Assembly (NCBI RefSeq): GCF_000403435.2
Contig: NZ_KE159707.1
Span: 126,274-190,273, forward strand
Direction of reading: 5' to 3'
Source: Oscillibacter sp. 1-3
GTDB lineage: Bacteria; Bacillota; Clostridia; Oscillospirales; Oscillospiraceae
Length of the DNA stretch: 64,000 nucleotides
Part shown: piece by piece, positions 56,813-63,812 of the stretch
How positions within the stretch are numbered: the stretch's first letter is position 1
How the letters are laid out: each line of letters opens with the position of its first letter
Notes under the pieces: generated by a model
Told to the model about the DNA's origin: nothing
Database searches by the model: none
What the model saw: the letters and a program-made list of their open reading frames with translations, nothing else
Position numbers and translations under genes: made by a program

Positions 56813-57358
56813 ATGCGGGCGAGGCAGATCTCCTGCTGCTTTACCGGACACCGGCCGGCGAAGCTCCCCTGGGGATACCGGGAGGCGGACCCCCGGTGCG
56901 GGGACCTGAAGCGGCGCATCGCGGACGTGCTGGAGGCCGCCTACCAGGAGGGCTACCGCCATTTTCTCTGCGGCATGGCCCTGGGGTGCGACCTCTACTT
57001 TTGCGAGGCCGTCCTCCGCCTGCGGGAGGTCCGCCCGGAGGTGACTCTGGAGGCCGCTATCCCCTGTCCCACCCAGGCCGACGCCTGGCCCCCGGCCCAG
57101 CGGGAGCGGTATGCCCGGCTGGTAGCGGCCTGCGACTATGAGACCATGGTCTCCGCCCAATACACCCCCGCCTGTATGCACCGGCGGGACCGGTACATGG
57201 TGGACCACGCCTCGCTTCTGATCGCCGCCTTTGACGGCACCCCCGGCGGCACCCGGTACACAGTGGAGTACGCCATGGGGCGTGGCGTCTCCGTGGTGGA
57301 CCTGCCCATTGTGCCGGAGAGCAGGAGGGACGGCGGGGGCGGGAATACAAACCGATGA
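56813..57358 (+). CDS. SLOG-family protein (DUF1273/YpsA-like)
   Basis: The 181-residue protein begins ISCCFTGHRPAKLPWGYREADPRCGDLKRRI, the standard start of the DUF1273/YpsA branch of the SLOG superfamily, and has FLCGMALGCDLYFCEAVLRL and ACMHRRDRYMVDHASLLIAAFDGTPGGTRYTVEYA. SLOG domains bind nucleotide-like ligands; YpsA influences cell division in some Firmicutes. ATG 56813 follows GAGGAGG. The next gene begins 13 bp downstream. Confidence 0.87.
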   Translation: MRARQISCCFTGHRPAKLPWGYREADPRCGDLKRRIADVLEAAYQEGYRHFLCGMALGCDLYFCEAVLRLREVRPEVTLEAAIPCPTQADAWPPAQRERYARLVAACDYETMVSAQYTPACMHRRDRYMVDHASLLIAAFDGTPGGTRYTVEYAMGRGVSVVDLPIVPESRRDGGGGNTNR

Positions 57359-57384
57359 TGGAGGAACGGCTGTGAAATCAATCT

Positions 57385-57810
57385 GTGGAGTCGACTACCA
57401 CCTGTCCGTTCAGCGGCGGCTGCAAGGGCTGTACAGAGACCGGCAGCCGCCCCTTTGGGGGGACATGCGTCACGGCGGAGTGCAGCAAAAAGGGCGGCAC
57501 GACCCTGGCCGAACTGAAGGAAAAGCTGATCGCGGCGTTCCGTGCGCTGAACATCCCGGACATGGAAGAGGTAACGGAGCTCAACGCCCTTCGAGGGTCC
57601 CTCATCAACCTGGAGTACACCCTGTCCAACGGGCAGACCGTCAGGGTGTGGGAGGACGACCGGATCTATCTGGGCAATCAGCTGCGCAAAGAGGGCAGCG
57701 AACGCTGCTACGGCGTCGCCGCCGATGAAACATATTTAATGGTGTCTGAGTACGGCGGCTATGGAGACGACGTCCAGATCGTCATATTCAAGCGCTGGAA
57801 GGACAGCTGA
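57385..57810 (+). CDS. DUF3795-like protein with a likely 5' frameshift
   Basis: The open frame from GTG 57385 gives 141 residues, with a Cys cluster CPFSGGCKGCTETG and GGTCVTAEC followed by a helical segment and a beta domain (SLINLEYTLSNGQTVRVWEDDRIYLGNQL). Another frame, from GTG 57372 behind an ideal GGAGGAAC, reads VKSICGVD and would join the first as VKSICGVDCTTCPF if two bases were restored near 57397. Family members begin with such a MKSxCGxDCxxC motif. The gene is therefore probably frameshifted, or the assembly lacks two bases. Whether the short form is translated is unclear. Confidence 0.65.
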   Translation: MESTTTCPFSGGCKGCTETGSRPFGGTCVTAECSKKGGTTLAELKEKLIAAFRALNIPDMEEVTELNALRGSLINLEYTLSNGQTVRVWEDDRIYLGNQLRKEGSERCYGVAADETYLMVSEYGGYGDDVQIVIFKRWKDS

Positions 57811-57820
57811 GTATTAAAGG

Positions 57821-57844
57821 GGGGCCGCCCAGGGAGGCGGCCCC
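57821..57844. terminator. Hairpin between convergent genes
   Basis: A 9-bp stem (57821-57829 with 57836-57844) lies between the DUF3795-like gene and the converging methyltransferase gene. No T-run is present, so it is weak. Confidence 0.45.
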
Positions 57845-57861
57845 TGCGGGCACATAACGCT

Positions 57862-58671
57862 TCATACATCTGTGGGGACCGCCGTCCGTAATTTGGCAGG
57901 TTGCTGCAGGCCGCGCTTCTCTGCGACGATCAGATAGCGGTGGATGGTTCCCCGAATCTCTCCGTTCCGCTCTATCTCCTCCTGCATGGCCAGCAGCGCC
58001 CCAAAGCACCGGTCCACGGAAAAGCCCGGGAACTCCCACTGGATGATCTTTGCAAACCAGACAAAGGCCCCCACATCGTAGAAGAAAATGGGCCGGTAGA
58101 CCTCCTCCGCCCGCAGGATTCGGAACCCCGCCTCCTCAAACACCGCCCGCTGCTTCGCCAGATTCATATGGGGGAAGGGCTTCTCCGTCCCCGGCAGCAC
58201 CCGCTCCACCAGGTCCCGGTCATTGTCGCCGCCCACCTGCTCCGTGATGAACAGGCCGCCCTTTTTCAGCAGCCGGAACAACTCCGGGGTGCAGAAGGAG
58301 CCGTGGCGGTTGAGGACGATGTCAAAGGTGCCGTCCTGCCAGGGGACCGCCGCGGGATCGGCGCAGGGCTTGAAGTCGATTCCCAGAGGCACAAGCCGCT
58401 CCCCGCACAGCCGTGCGTTGGGAGGATAGCCCTCCGTGGCGGCGGTCCGGTCAAAGGGATGGCAGAGGGAGAGCAGAAATTCGCCGCCTCCGGTGTCATA
58501 GTCCAGGAGCATGGCGTCCGGGCGAAGATGCTCCCGGACGATCTCCTCATAGGACCAGGGCAGGTCGTGCTCCTCCTCAAACCTGCCCCGGATGGGGGAG
58601 AAGTCCCACCCGCGGATTTGAGCCCGGGCCTCCTCCGCTCTCCAGGTCTCTCTCAGCTTGGAACGATCCAT
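57862..58671 (-). CDS. Class I SAM-dependent methyltransferase
   Basis: The 269-residue protein has a SAM site in MLLDYDTGGGEFLLSLC (motif I, with Asp-Tyr-Asp in place of the usual acidic-Gly start), TEGYPPNARL, FDIVLNRHGSF and LKKGGLFITEQVGGDNDRDL. Members of this group methylate small molecules; the substrate is not predictable. The reading frame starts at ATG 58671 behind GGAGC. It converges on the DUF3795-like gene. Confidence 0.85.
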   Translation of the reverse strand: MDRSKLRETWRAEEARAQIRGWDFSPIRGRFEEEHDLPWSYEEIVREHLRPDAMLLDYDTGGGEFLLSLCHPFDRTAATEGYPPNARLCGERLVPLGIDFKPCADPAAVPWQDGTFDIVLNRHGSFCTPELFRLLKKGGLFITEQVGGDNDRDLVERVLPGTEKPFPHMNLAKQRAVFEEAGFRILRAEEVYRPIFFYDVGAFVWFAKIIQWEFPGFSVDRCFGALLAMQEEIERNGEIRGTIHRYLIVAEKRGLQQPAKLRTAVPTDV

Positions 58672-58815
58672 GTCTCCGCTCCTCTCTTCCGCGCCACAGA
58701 AAAATTCATGCTTTTGATTTTATCATAGGGGCCCCGGCGCCGTCAACGAGCCGTCTTACGGTCCGTTTTTTTATGCGCTCAGGGCGGGATACCGGCAATT
58801 TTGCCGCCCCCCGCG

Positions 58816-58844
58816 TTGACGATTGAAACCGGCTGTGATAAGAT
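58816..58844 (+). promoter_or_regulatory. Promoter of the GNAT gene 58872
   Basis: TTGACG (58816-58821) and TAAGAT (58839-58844) are 17 bp apart, 27 bp before the start codon. Confidence 0.6.
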
Positions 58845-58871
58845 CAGAGCGATCAAGGGGGGATGATGCAG

Positions 58872-59327
58872 ATGAATTATAAAATAGTACGGCTCATAGA
58901 CCATCCTGAGATAAAAGAGCAGGCCGCGCGGTGGTTTCATGAAAAATGGGGAATTCCATTGCAGGCTTATTTGGAGAGCATGGAAGCGTGTCTGGCCGGC
59001 GGAAATCCTGTTCCCCAATGGTATGCAGCAATGGAAAAGGGGAGAATCATTGGCGGATTGGGCGTGATTGAGAATGACTTCCATGATAGAAAGGACCTGG
59101 CTCCCAATGTCTGCGCGGTATATACGGAAAAGGAAAAACGCCGCCATGGCGTTGCCGGCAGTCTGTTGGATTATGCGTGCGCCGACATGAAGAGCCGGGG
59201 GATTTCTACTCTTTATCTTATGACCGACCACACCTCCTTTTATGAGCGGTACGGATGGGAGTTTTTATGTATGGTGCAGGGAGACGGCGAACCCCGCATG
59301 GCAAGAATGTATATTCACAGAAGCTGA
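58872..59327 (+). CDS. GNAT-family N-acetyltransferase
   Basis: The 151-residue enzyme starts YKIVRLIDHPEIKEQAARWFHEKWG and carries the GNAT site VCAVYTEKEKRRHGVAGSLLDYACADM with SFYERYGWEF near the end. The substrate is unknown; relatives are often annotated as aminoglycoside-like or general acetyltransferases. ATG 58872 has the better spacing from the GGGGGG ribosome site than ATG 58863. The gene is less GC-rich than its neighbours, which suggests separate ancestry. Confidence 0.83.
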   Translation: MNYKIVRLIDHPEIKEQAARWFHEKWGIPLQAYLESMEACLAGGNPVPQWYAAMEKGRIIGGLGVIENDFHDRKDLAPNVCAVYTEKEKRRHGVAGSLLDYACADMKSRGISTLYLMTDHTSFYERYGWEFLCMVQGDGEPRMARMYIHRS

Positions 59328-59397
59328 TCATCTCCGTTTGGATATGCTGCCGGAGGATTTGATGAAGCGGACACCGGCGGCGCGAGAGGAAAAAGAT

Positions 59398-59560
59398 GCG
59401 GGGGCGGGGCTCCGTCCCGGCCTGTCCGCCTGAAATCTGGCCTTTTGGGGAAACCCAGCGTTTTTGGGAAAACGGGCGGGGACAGAGCCCCGCCCCTACA
59501 AAGCCGCAAAACCAGAATCTTGGAGGATAAAATACGCGGCCGGACACTTCCTCTAAAGGA
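59398..59560 (+). repeat. Promoter-associated dispersed repeat (family 2), longest copy
   Basis: GGGGGCGGGGCTCCGTCCC (59400-59418) and GGGACAGAGCCCCGCCCCT (59481-59499) are inverted arms, so the left part can fold. The right part matches 56636-56740 and 27345-27425, ending in GATAAAATACGCGGCCGGACACTTCC just before a promoter. Confidence 0.65.
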
Positions 59561-59566
59561 AGATCC

Positions 59567-59595
59567 TTGACCTTCCCTCCGGAATGGGGTAAAAT
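59567..59595 (+). promoter_or_regulatory. Promoter of the glycosyltransferase/ligase operon
   Basis: TTGACC (59567-59572) and TAAAAT (59590-59595) are 17 bp apart, with a leader of about 70 bases. Confidence 0.65.
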
Positions 59596-59671
59596 ATCCC
59601 TGTAATCTGCCCCGCCCTCGGTTGGGGGACAGGCTGCCGCTGGAGACAGCGTCTTAATAAGGAGGGATGGC

Positions 59672-60688
59672 ATGCCCGGCATTTCCGTGATCGTCCCCGT
59701 CTATCAGGCGGAGAAATTCCTGCCCGCGTGTGCGGAGAGCGTGACCAATCAGACCTTTTCCGACTGGGAGCTGCTGCTGGTGGACGACGGCTGCACCGAC
59801 GGCTCCGGCGCCGTCTGCGATGCGCTGGCCGCGGCGGACAGCCGGGTCCGGGCTCTCCACCAGCCCAAAAACGCCGGCGTCAGCGAGGCCCGCAACCGGG
59901 GACTCCGGGAGGCCCGGGGGGAGTACATCGCCTTCCTGGACGCCGACGACGCCTTTGAACCCCAGACCCTGGAGATCCTGTGGAACCTGCGGGCCCAGGC
60001 CGGGGCGGATACCGCCGCCTGCGCCCATCAAAACCTGTACCCCGGAGGCGGCACCTCGGTGGAGCTGGTCCTGCCTGCCGGGATCTATGACCGGCAGGGC
60101 ATTCTGGACGGAATCGTCTACCCCCTGCTGGGGGACCGGCTGGCGCAGCCGATCTTCAACGGGTTCATCTGGCGCTACCTCTTCTCCGCCCAGATCCTCC
60201 GGGATGCCGGAATCACCTTTGAGGGGGCCTATCTGGAGGACGAGATCTTTTTAATGGAGTACTTCTGCAACGCCCAAAAACTGGCGGTGACGGAGGAGCC
60301 CCTGTACCGCTATGTGCTGAACCCCGCCTCCGCCACGCACAAGTACATGTCGGACTTCCGGCAGGTGTTCGCCCGCTTCATGGAGCGCAAGGCGGCCCTG
60401 GCGGAGAAGTACGGCCTGGAGGCCGCCCGCCCCCAGTGGCGGGAGAACTCCAACTGGGCGGGGCTGCTGATCGCCGTCAGCAACGAGTACGCCAGGGGCA
60501 ATCCCAAGACGTGGACCCAGAAACGGCAGGCGGTGGAGACGCTTTGCGCCTTGCCGGAGATGGCGGAGGCCATCCGCGCCGTGACCCCCGCGGGCATGAG
60601 CCGCAACAAGCAGCTGGCGGCCCGGCTGGTGCGGGACGGGCACTTCTTTCTGCTGACGCTGCTGTACCGCCTGAAAAACCGCACCTGA
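59672..60688 (+). CDS. GT2-family glycosyltransferase
   Basis: This 338-residue inverting glycosyltransferase begins ISVIVPVYQAEKFLPACAESV, with nucleotide-binding LLLVDDGCTDGSG, NAGVSEARNRGLREARGEYIAFLDADDAF (DxD metal site) and YLEDEIFLMEYF as the likely acid/base region. Such enzymes build capsule or exopolysaccharide repeats. The start is ATG 59672 behind AAGGAGG. The gene lies 23 bp before an O-antigen-ligase-like gene, supporting a surface-polysaccharide role; the sugar is unknown. Confidence 0.88.
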   Translation: MPGISVIVPVYQAEKFLPACAESVTNQTFSDWELLLVDDGCTDGSGAVCDALAAADSRVRALHQPKNAGVSEARNRGLREARGEYIAFLDADDAFEPQTLEILWNLRAQAGADTAACAHQNLYPGGGTSVELVLPAGIYDRQGILDGIVYPLLGDRLAQPIFNGFIWRYLFSAQILRDAGITFEGAYLEDEIFLMEYFCNAQKLAVTEEPLYRYVLNPASATHKYMSDFRQVFARFMERKAALAEKYGLEAARPQWRENSNWAGLLIAVSNEYARGNPKTWTQKRQAVETLCALPEMAEAIRAVTPAGMSRNKQLAARLVRDGHFFLLTLLYRLKNRT

Positions 60689-60711
60689 TTTCAAGAAATG
60701 AGGATATTTCT

Positions 60712-62238
60712 ATGACCCTGATCCAGGAGAGCTGTATTTACCGCCTGTGTCTGGCCCTGGCGGCCGTCTATGAGGACAGCGGTCTCCACCGCATACTGGC
60801 GGCCCTGGGCCGCTGGTGCAATCGCCAGATCGATGAGAGCGCCGTCTTGCGCCCGCTGTGCCGGGAGGGTGTTGTATCCCGGGCCTGGGAGGGGAGCCTT
60901 CTCTGCCGCCTGCTCACCGCTCTTGTCAACCTGCCCGGCTGGCTGCTGCGCAGGCTGTACGAGGCGCTGCCTCTGACTTTCGAGGACAGTTTCTTCGCCC
61001 GTCTGGCCTTCGCTATGGGAGAGGAGACCGCCGTGGCCCAGTCCTGGCTCATCATGCTGCTGTGGATTATTCCTTTCAGCCGCTGGAACAACGCGTACAG
61101 CCTCATGGGCTTCACGCTGCTGCTGGTGCTGTTTTACGCTGGGTCCATGGGCCGGGCGGACTTCCGGCTGGACATAGCGGCAGTGGGCTTTTATCCAGTG
61201 GTGCTGCTGGGCGCGGCTTTTCTGGGCGTGGCCCTTTCCTACGCGCCCTCCCTGTCCCTGCGGTTTTTGTTTTACCATGTCTCCGCCGCCCTCTGCGTGC
61301 TGGTGACGGTCAGCGCCGTCCGCAGCACGGAGGATTTGAAACGGCTGCTCTCCGGCGGCGCGGTATGCGTGCTGGTGTCCTCCCTGTACGGTGTATATCA
61401 GCGCATCCAGGGCGTAGAGGTCAACCGCTCCTATGTGGATTTGAAGGTCAACGCCGGGATGCCCGGCCGGGTGGAATCCTTTTTTGACAACGCCAACACC
61501 TTCTGCGAGGTGCTGCTGCTGCTACTGCCCCTGGTGGCCGCATTGATTCTCTGCTCTAAACATTTATACAGCAGACTGATGGCCGGCGGTATTCTGATTG
61601 TGGGCGCCGCCGCCGCGGGCATGACCTACTCCCGGGCCAGCTGGGTGGGGCTTGCCTGCGCCATGGCGGTGTTTGTGTTTTTGTGGCGGCCCCGGCTGAT
61701 TCCGCTGTTCGCGGCGCTGTGCGTGCTGTGCATTCCCATTCTGCCCGACACCATCTGGAACCGCATCCTCACCATCGGCAACTTTTCGGACTCCTCCACC
61801 CTCAACCGCATTCCAACGCTCTTGGCGGCTCTGGAGATGATCCGCAGCCGCCCCCTCCGTGGCATCGGCCTGGGGGCCGTGGTGCCAAAGACCTACGCCG
61901 CCGACTGGAATCTCTACCACGCCAATTTTCCCTATGTCCACTCTCACAATTTCTACCTGGAGGTCTGGCTCCAGACGGGCCTTCTGGGAGTGGTCAGCTT
62001 CGTTGGCGCTCTGTTGTGGAACATCAAGCAGGCGGCCCGCACGGTGCGGCGCTGCACTCCCTCCGCAGCCCGTACCATCACCTGCGCTGCGGCTTCGGCC
62101 CTGTGCGGAGCTATGGTCTGCGGCCTGGCGGACTATCTGTGGCACTATCCTCGGGTGATGGTCATCTTCTGGTTTGTCTTCGCCGTGGCCCTGGCGGGGG
62201 TGAAGGTCTGCCGCAAAGAGGCGACGGAAAGAGTTTGA
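60712..62238 (+). CDS. O-antigen ligase/polymerase-like membrane protein
   Basis: The 508-residue protein has a soluble N-terminus of about 110 residues, then ten or so membrane helices. The Wzy_C/O-antigen-ligase signature lies in the large loop (RIPTLLAALEMIRSRPLRGIGLGAVVPKTYAADWN then NFPYVHSHNFYLEVWLQTGLLGVVSF). Proteins of this fold polymerise or ligate lipid-linked sugar chains outside the membrane. ATG 60712 follows GAGGAT. It forms an operon with the GT2 gene. The frame reaching back to 60436 overlaps that gene and is rejected. Confidence 0.87.
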   Translation: MTLIQESCIYRLCLALAAVYEDSGLHRILAALGRWCNRQIDESAVLRPLCREGVVSRAWEGSLLCRLLTALVNLPGWLLRRLYEALPLTFEDSFFARLAFAMGEETAVAQSWLIMLLWIIPFSRWNNAYSLMGFTLLLVLFYAGSMGRADFRLDIAAVGFYPVVLLGAAFLGVALSYAPSLSLRFLFYHVSAALCVLVTVSAVRSTEDLKRLLSGGAVCVLVSSLYGVYQRIQGVEVNRSYVDLKVNAGMPGRVESFFDNANTFCEVLLLLLPLVAALILCSKHLYSRLMAGGILIVGAAAAGMTYSRASWVGLACAMAVFVFLWRPRLIPLFAALCVLCIPILPDTIWNRILTIGNFSDSSTLNRIPTLLAALEMIRSRPLRGIGLGAVVPKTYAADWNLYHANFPYVHSHNFYLEVWLQTGLLGVVSFVGALLWNIKQAARTVRRCTPSAARTITCAAASALCGAMVCGLADYLWHYPRVMVIFWFVFAVALAGVKVCRKEATERV

Positions 62239-62246
62239 CAACAGAC

Positions 62247-62275
62247 TTGACCTTTGCGTAAAAACGCTGTAAAAT
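62247..62275 (+). promoter_or_regulatory. Promoter-like site downstream of the ligase gene
   Basis: TTGACC (62247-62252) and TAAAAT (62270-62275) are 17 bp apart. No gene begins after it, so it may serve the tRNA region or be a relic. Confidence 0.45.
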
Positions 62276-62300
62276 AAGAGGGCTGAGGTATATCCCCGGA

Positions 62301-62447
62301 GTCTGTTTTCAAACCGGCGGAGTGCCGGATCGAGGCGTTTTTTCGCCGGCGGTTTGACGCAGGAATCCTGACGGATTTCAAGTCAAATCAACGCAGCTCT
62401 GGCGGGAAAAGATGCCTTGGCGGCGTTTGGGCGGTCTGAAAACAGAT
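62301..62447. repeat. 147-bp palindromic element related to the 164-bp family
   Basis: GTCTGTTTTCA (62301-62311) and TGAAAACAGAT (62437-62447) are inverted ends. The interior (GGATCGAGGCGTTTTTTCGCC, ATCAACGCAGCTCTGGCGGGAAAAGATGCC) resembles the 164-bp element, but the TAGGCC ends are replaced. Confidence 0.55.
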
Positions 62448-62672
62448 TCCAGTTCTCTCCCTTTGGCCCGCAGAAAAAATCAAATAGCTTGGATTTGTAC
62501 AGATGGCAGTCTTTAGGTTAGCTGGCCTGAGCGAGATGCCCGGAAGCCTATGGAGGGTGATGCGCATCAAGACCTTTAATCTCAAATCTTCCGTTCCAAG
62601 ATCCTCTCTGGTCATTGACCGGAAATCTTTTTGCTTTTTTCTGTTATATTATGATAAAAGCAAGTTAATATC
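62448..62672. other. Gene-free stretch before the tRNA remnant
   Basis: An open frame (62503-62763) crosses the tRNA remnant and lacks a ribosome site, so it is not called. AT content rises here, marking the edge of the element that follows. Confidence 0.35.
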
Positions 62673-62712
62673 TCCGGGTGTAGCCTATCGGTTAGGCACT
62701 TGGCTTGGGAGT
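62673..62712 (+). pseudogene. Truncated tRNA-Pro(UGG) 5' half
   Basis: The stretch reads like a tRNA from acceptor to anticodon loop: TCCGGGTGTAGCCTATCGG, GTTAGGCACTTGG, then CTTGGGA with anticodon TGG. The 3' half cannot pair: the anticodon stem and T-arm are missing. It resembles the intact tRNA-Pro 180 bp downstream. Confidence 0.5.
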
Positions 62713-62816
62713 ATAGGCTCCTCATCCATGACGCACTGCCCACAATGCCGCACCTCCTTGTGACACTAAGCAGAGCGGGCTTTCTTTTTTCACCGGTAAC
62801 TGGTCAAAAACTGGCG

Positions 62817-62845
62817 TTGACCACATGTTTGACCACAGTTAAAAA
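62817..62845 (+). promoter_or_regulatory. tRNA-Pro promoter
   Basis: TTGACC (62817-62822) and TAAAAA (62840-62845) are 17 bp apart and the tRNA starts 8 bp later. Confidence 0.6.
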
Positions 62846-62852
62846 TTTCATA

Positions 62853-62929
62853 TCCGGGATTAGCGCAGTTGGTAGCGCGGGTGGTTTGGGACCATCAGGT
62901 CGGGAGTTCGAGTCTCCCATCTCGGACCA
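62853..62929 (+). tRNA. tRNA-Pro, anticodon UGG
   Basis: The sequence folds into a complete cloverleaf: acceptor TCCGGGA/TCTCGGA, D-arm GCGC/GCGC, anticodon stem GGTGG/CCATC around TTTGGGA (anticodon TGG), T-arm GGGAG/CTCCC around TTCGAGT, and an encoded CCA (62927-62929). A terminator follows at once. Confidence 0.95.
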
Positions 62930-62935
62930 TGATAA

Positions 62936-62973
62936 GTTGACAGACCGCCAAGGGGGTGGCCTGTCAACTTTTT
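62936..62973 (+). terminator. tRNA-Pro terminator
   Basis: GTTGACAG (62936-62943) pairs with CTGTCAAC (62961-62968), with inner pairing between, followed by TTTTTAT. Confidence 0.85.
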
Positions 62974-63046
62974 ATATTGAATATATCAAACCTATTGCGC
63001 CGCAGTGATTTCACTGCGGTATTTTTATTATTAAAGGAGGATCACA

Positions 63047-63538
63047 ATGAACTCAATTCAAAAAAGTGAAGCAATCAAGAAAGGTCTCCGGAAGGGGTTT
63101 CAGGATGGCAGCGCCAAAATGGCCCACCGCAAATGCTATGGATATGGAGTCTGCTCGGATGGTGAGCTGGTGGTCAATCCTGACGAGGCGAAAGTAGTGT
63201 GCTGGATATTTGAGCAATATCTTGTTGGTAACAGCCTGGGGAAGATTGCTGGTCTGGAAAGACAGGGCATCCCCTCACCCACTGGCAGGCCCAAATGGAA
63301 CCGGGAGGCGATTGACAAACTGCTCTCCAACGAAAAATATACCGGACGGGTGCTGCTTCAAAAAACGGTAAGCACTGGCGCTGTCCAAATCGAAAATGAT
63401 GGCCTCTTGGATCGGTTTCTTTACACCGACACCCATGAGGCCATTATTTCGGATGAGATGTTCACGGCGGTACAGCAGGAGAAGCTCAGTCGCTCTAAGA
63501 AGCCGCAAAACCAAGTTACCATGAGGCTCACATTTTGA
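63047..63538 (+). CDS. Serine recombinase fragment (recombinase domain only)
   Basis: The 163-residue frame matches the middle of large serine recombinases: a short lead-in, then KCYGYGVCSDGELVVNPDEAKVVCWIFEQYLVGNSLGKIAGLERQGIPSPTG and WNREAIDKLLSNEKYTGRVLLQKT. The catalytic resolvase domain (with its Ser) and the long C-terminal coiled-coil region are absent. A good ribosome site, AAAGGAGG, precedes ATG 63047, so a short protein might still be made, but it cannot recombine DNA alone. It lies 118 bp after tRNA-Pro, so it is a relic of an integrated element. Confidence 0.75.
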   Translation: MNSIQKSEAIKKGLRKGFQDGSAKMAHRKCYGYGVCSDGELVVNPDEAKVVCWIFEQYLVGNSLGKIAGLERQGIPSPTGRPKWNREAIDKLLSNEKYTGRVLLQKTVSTGAVQIENDGLLDRFLYTDTHEAIISDEMFTAVQQEKLSRSKKPQNQVTMRLTF

Positions 63539-63732
63539 TACAATTTACCATTAATCTTGAGACATCCTTGTCAGAAAACACCGAATATGCTACACTTGTT
63601 CTCAAAATGTGAATCTTAGATGTAGGAGTCTATTTTAGGCAGGAGAATATGTAGTTGAATGCTCAGAAGATACAAATCCTTTTGACCGTCTACCGTGGCT
63701 TGACTCAGGCTGAAATTAAAGAGATAATTTTT
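63539..63732. other. AT-rich gene-free stretch
   Basis: No gene is supported between the recombinase fragment and the repressor promoter. A minus-strand frame at 63616-63837 lacks a ribosome site. Confidence 0.35.
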
Positions 63733-63801
63733 ATTGTCAATATCCTGTTGACAATAACTGATTGCTATGATATACTGCATGCAATTAATTATTGCATGCA
63801 G
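63733..63801 (+). promoter_or_regulatory. Promoter with two palindromic operators of the phage-type repressor
   Basis: TTGACA (63748-63753) and TATACT (63771-63776) are 17 bp apart. ATTGTCAA-N7-TTGACAAT (63733-63755) overlaps the -35. CTGCATGCAAT-TAATT-ATTGCATGCAG (63775-63801) covers the start point. Confidence 0.7.
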
Positions 63802-63812
63802 GGGTATGAAAA

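Noticed and set aside
62503..62763. 86-codon frame across the tRNA remnant
   Set aside because: It has no ribosome site and overlaps a recognisable tRNA half.
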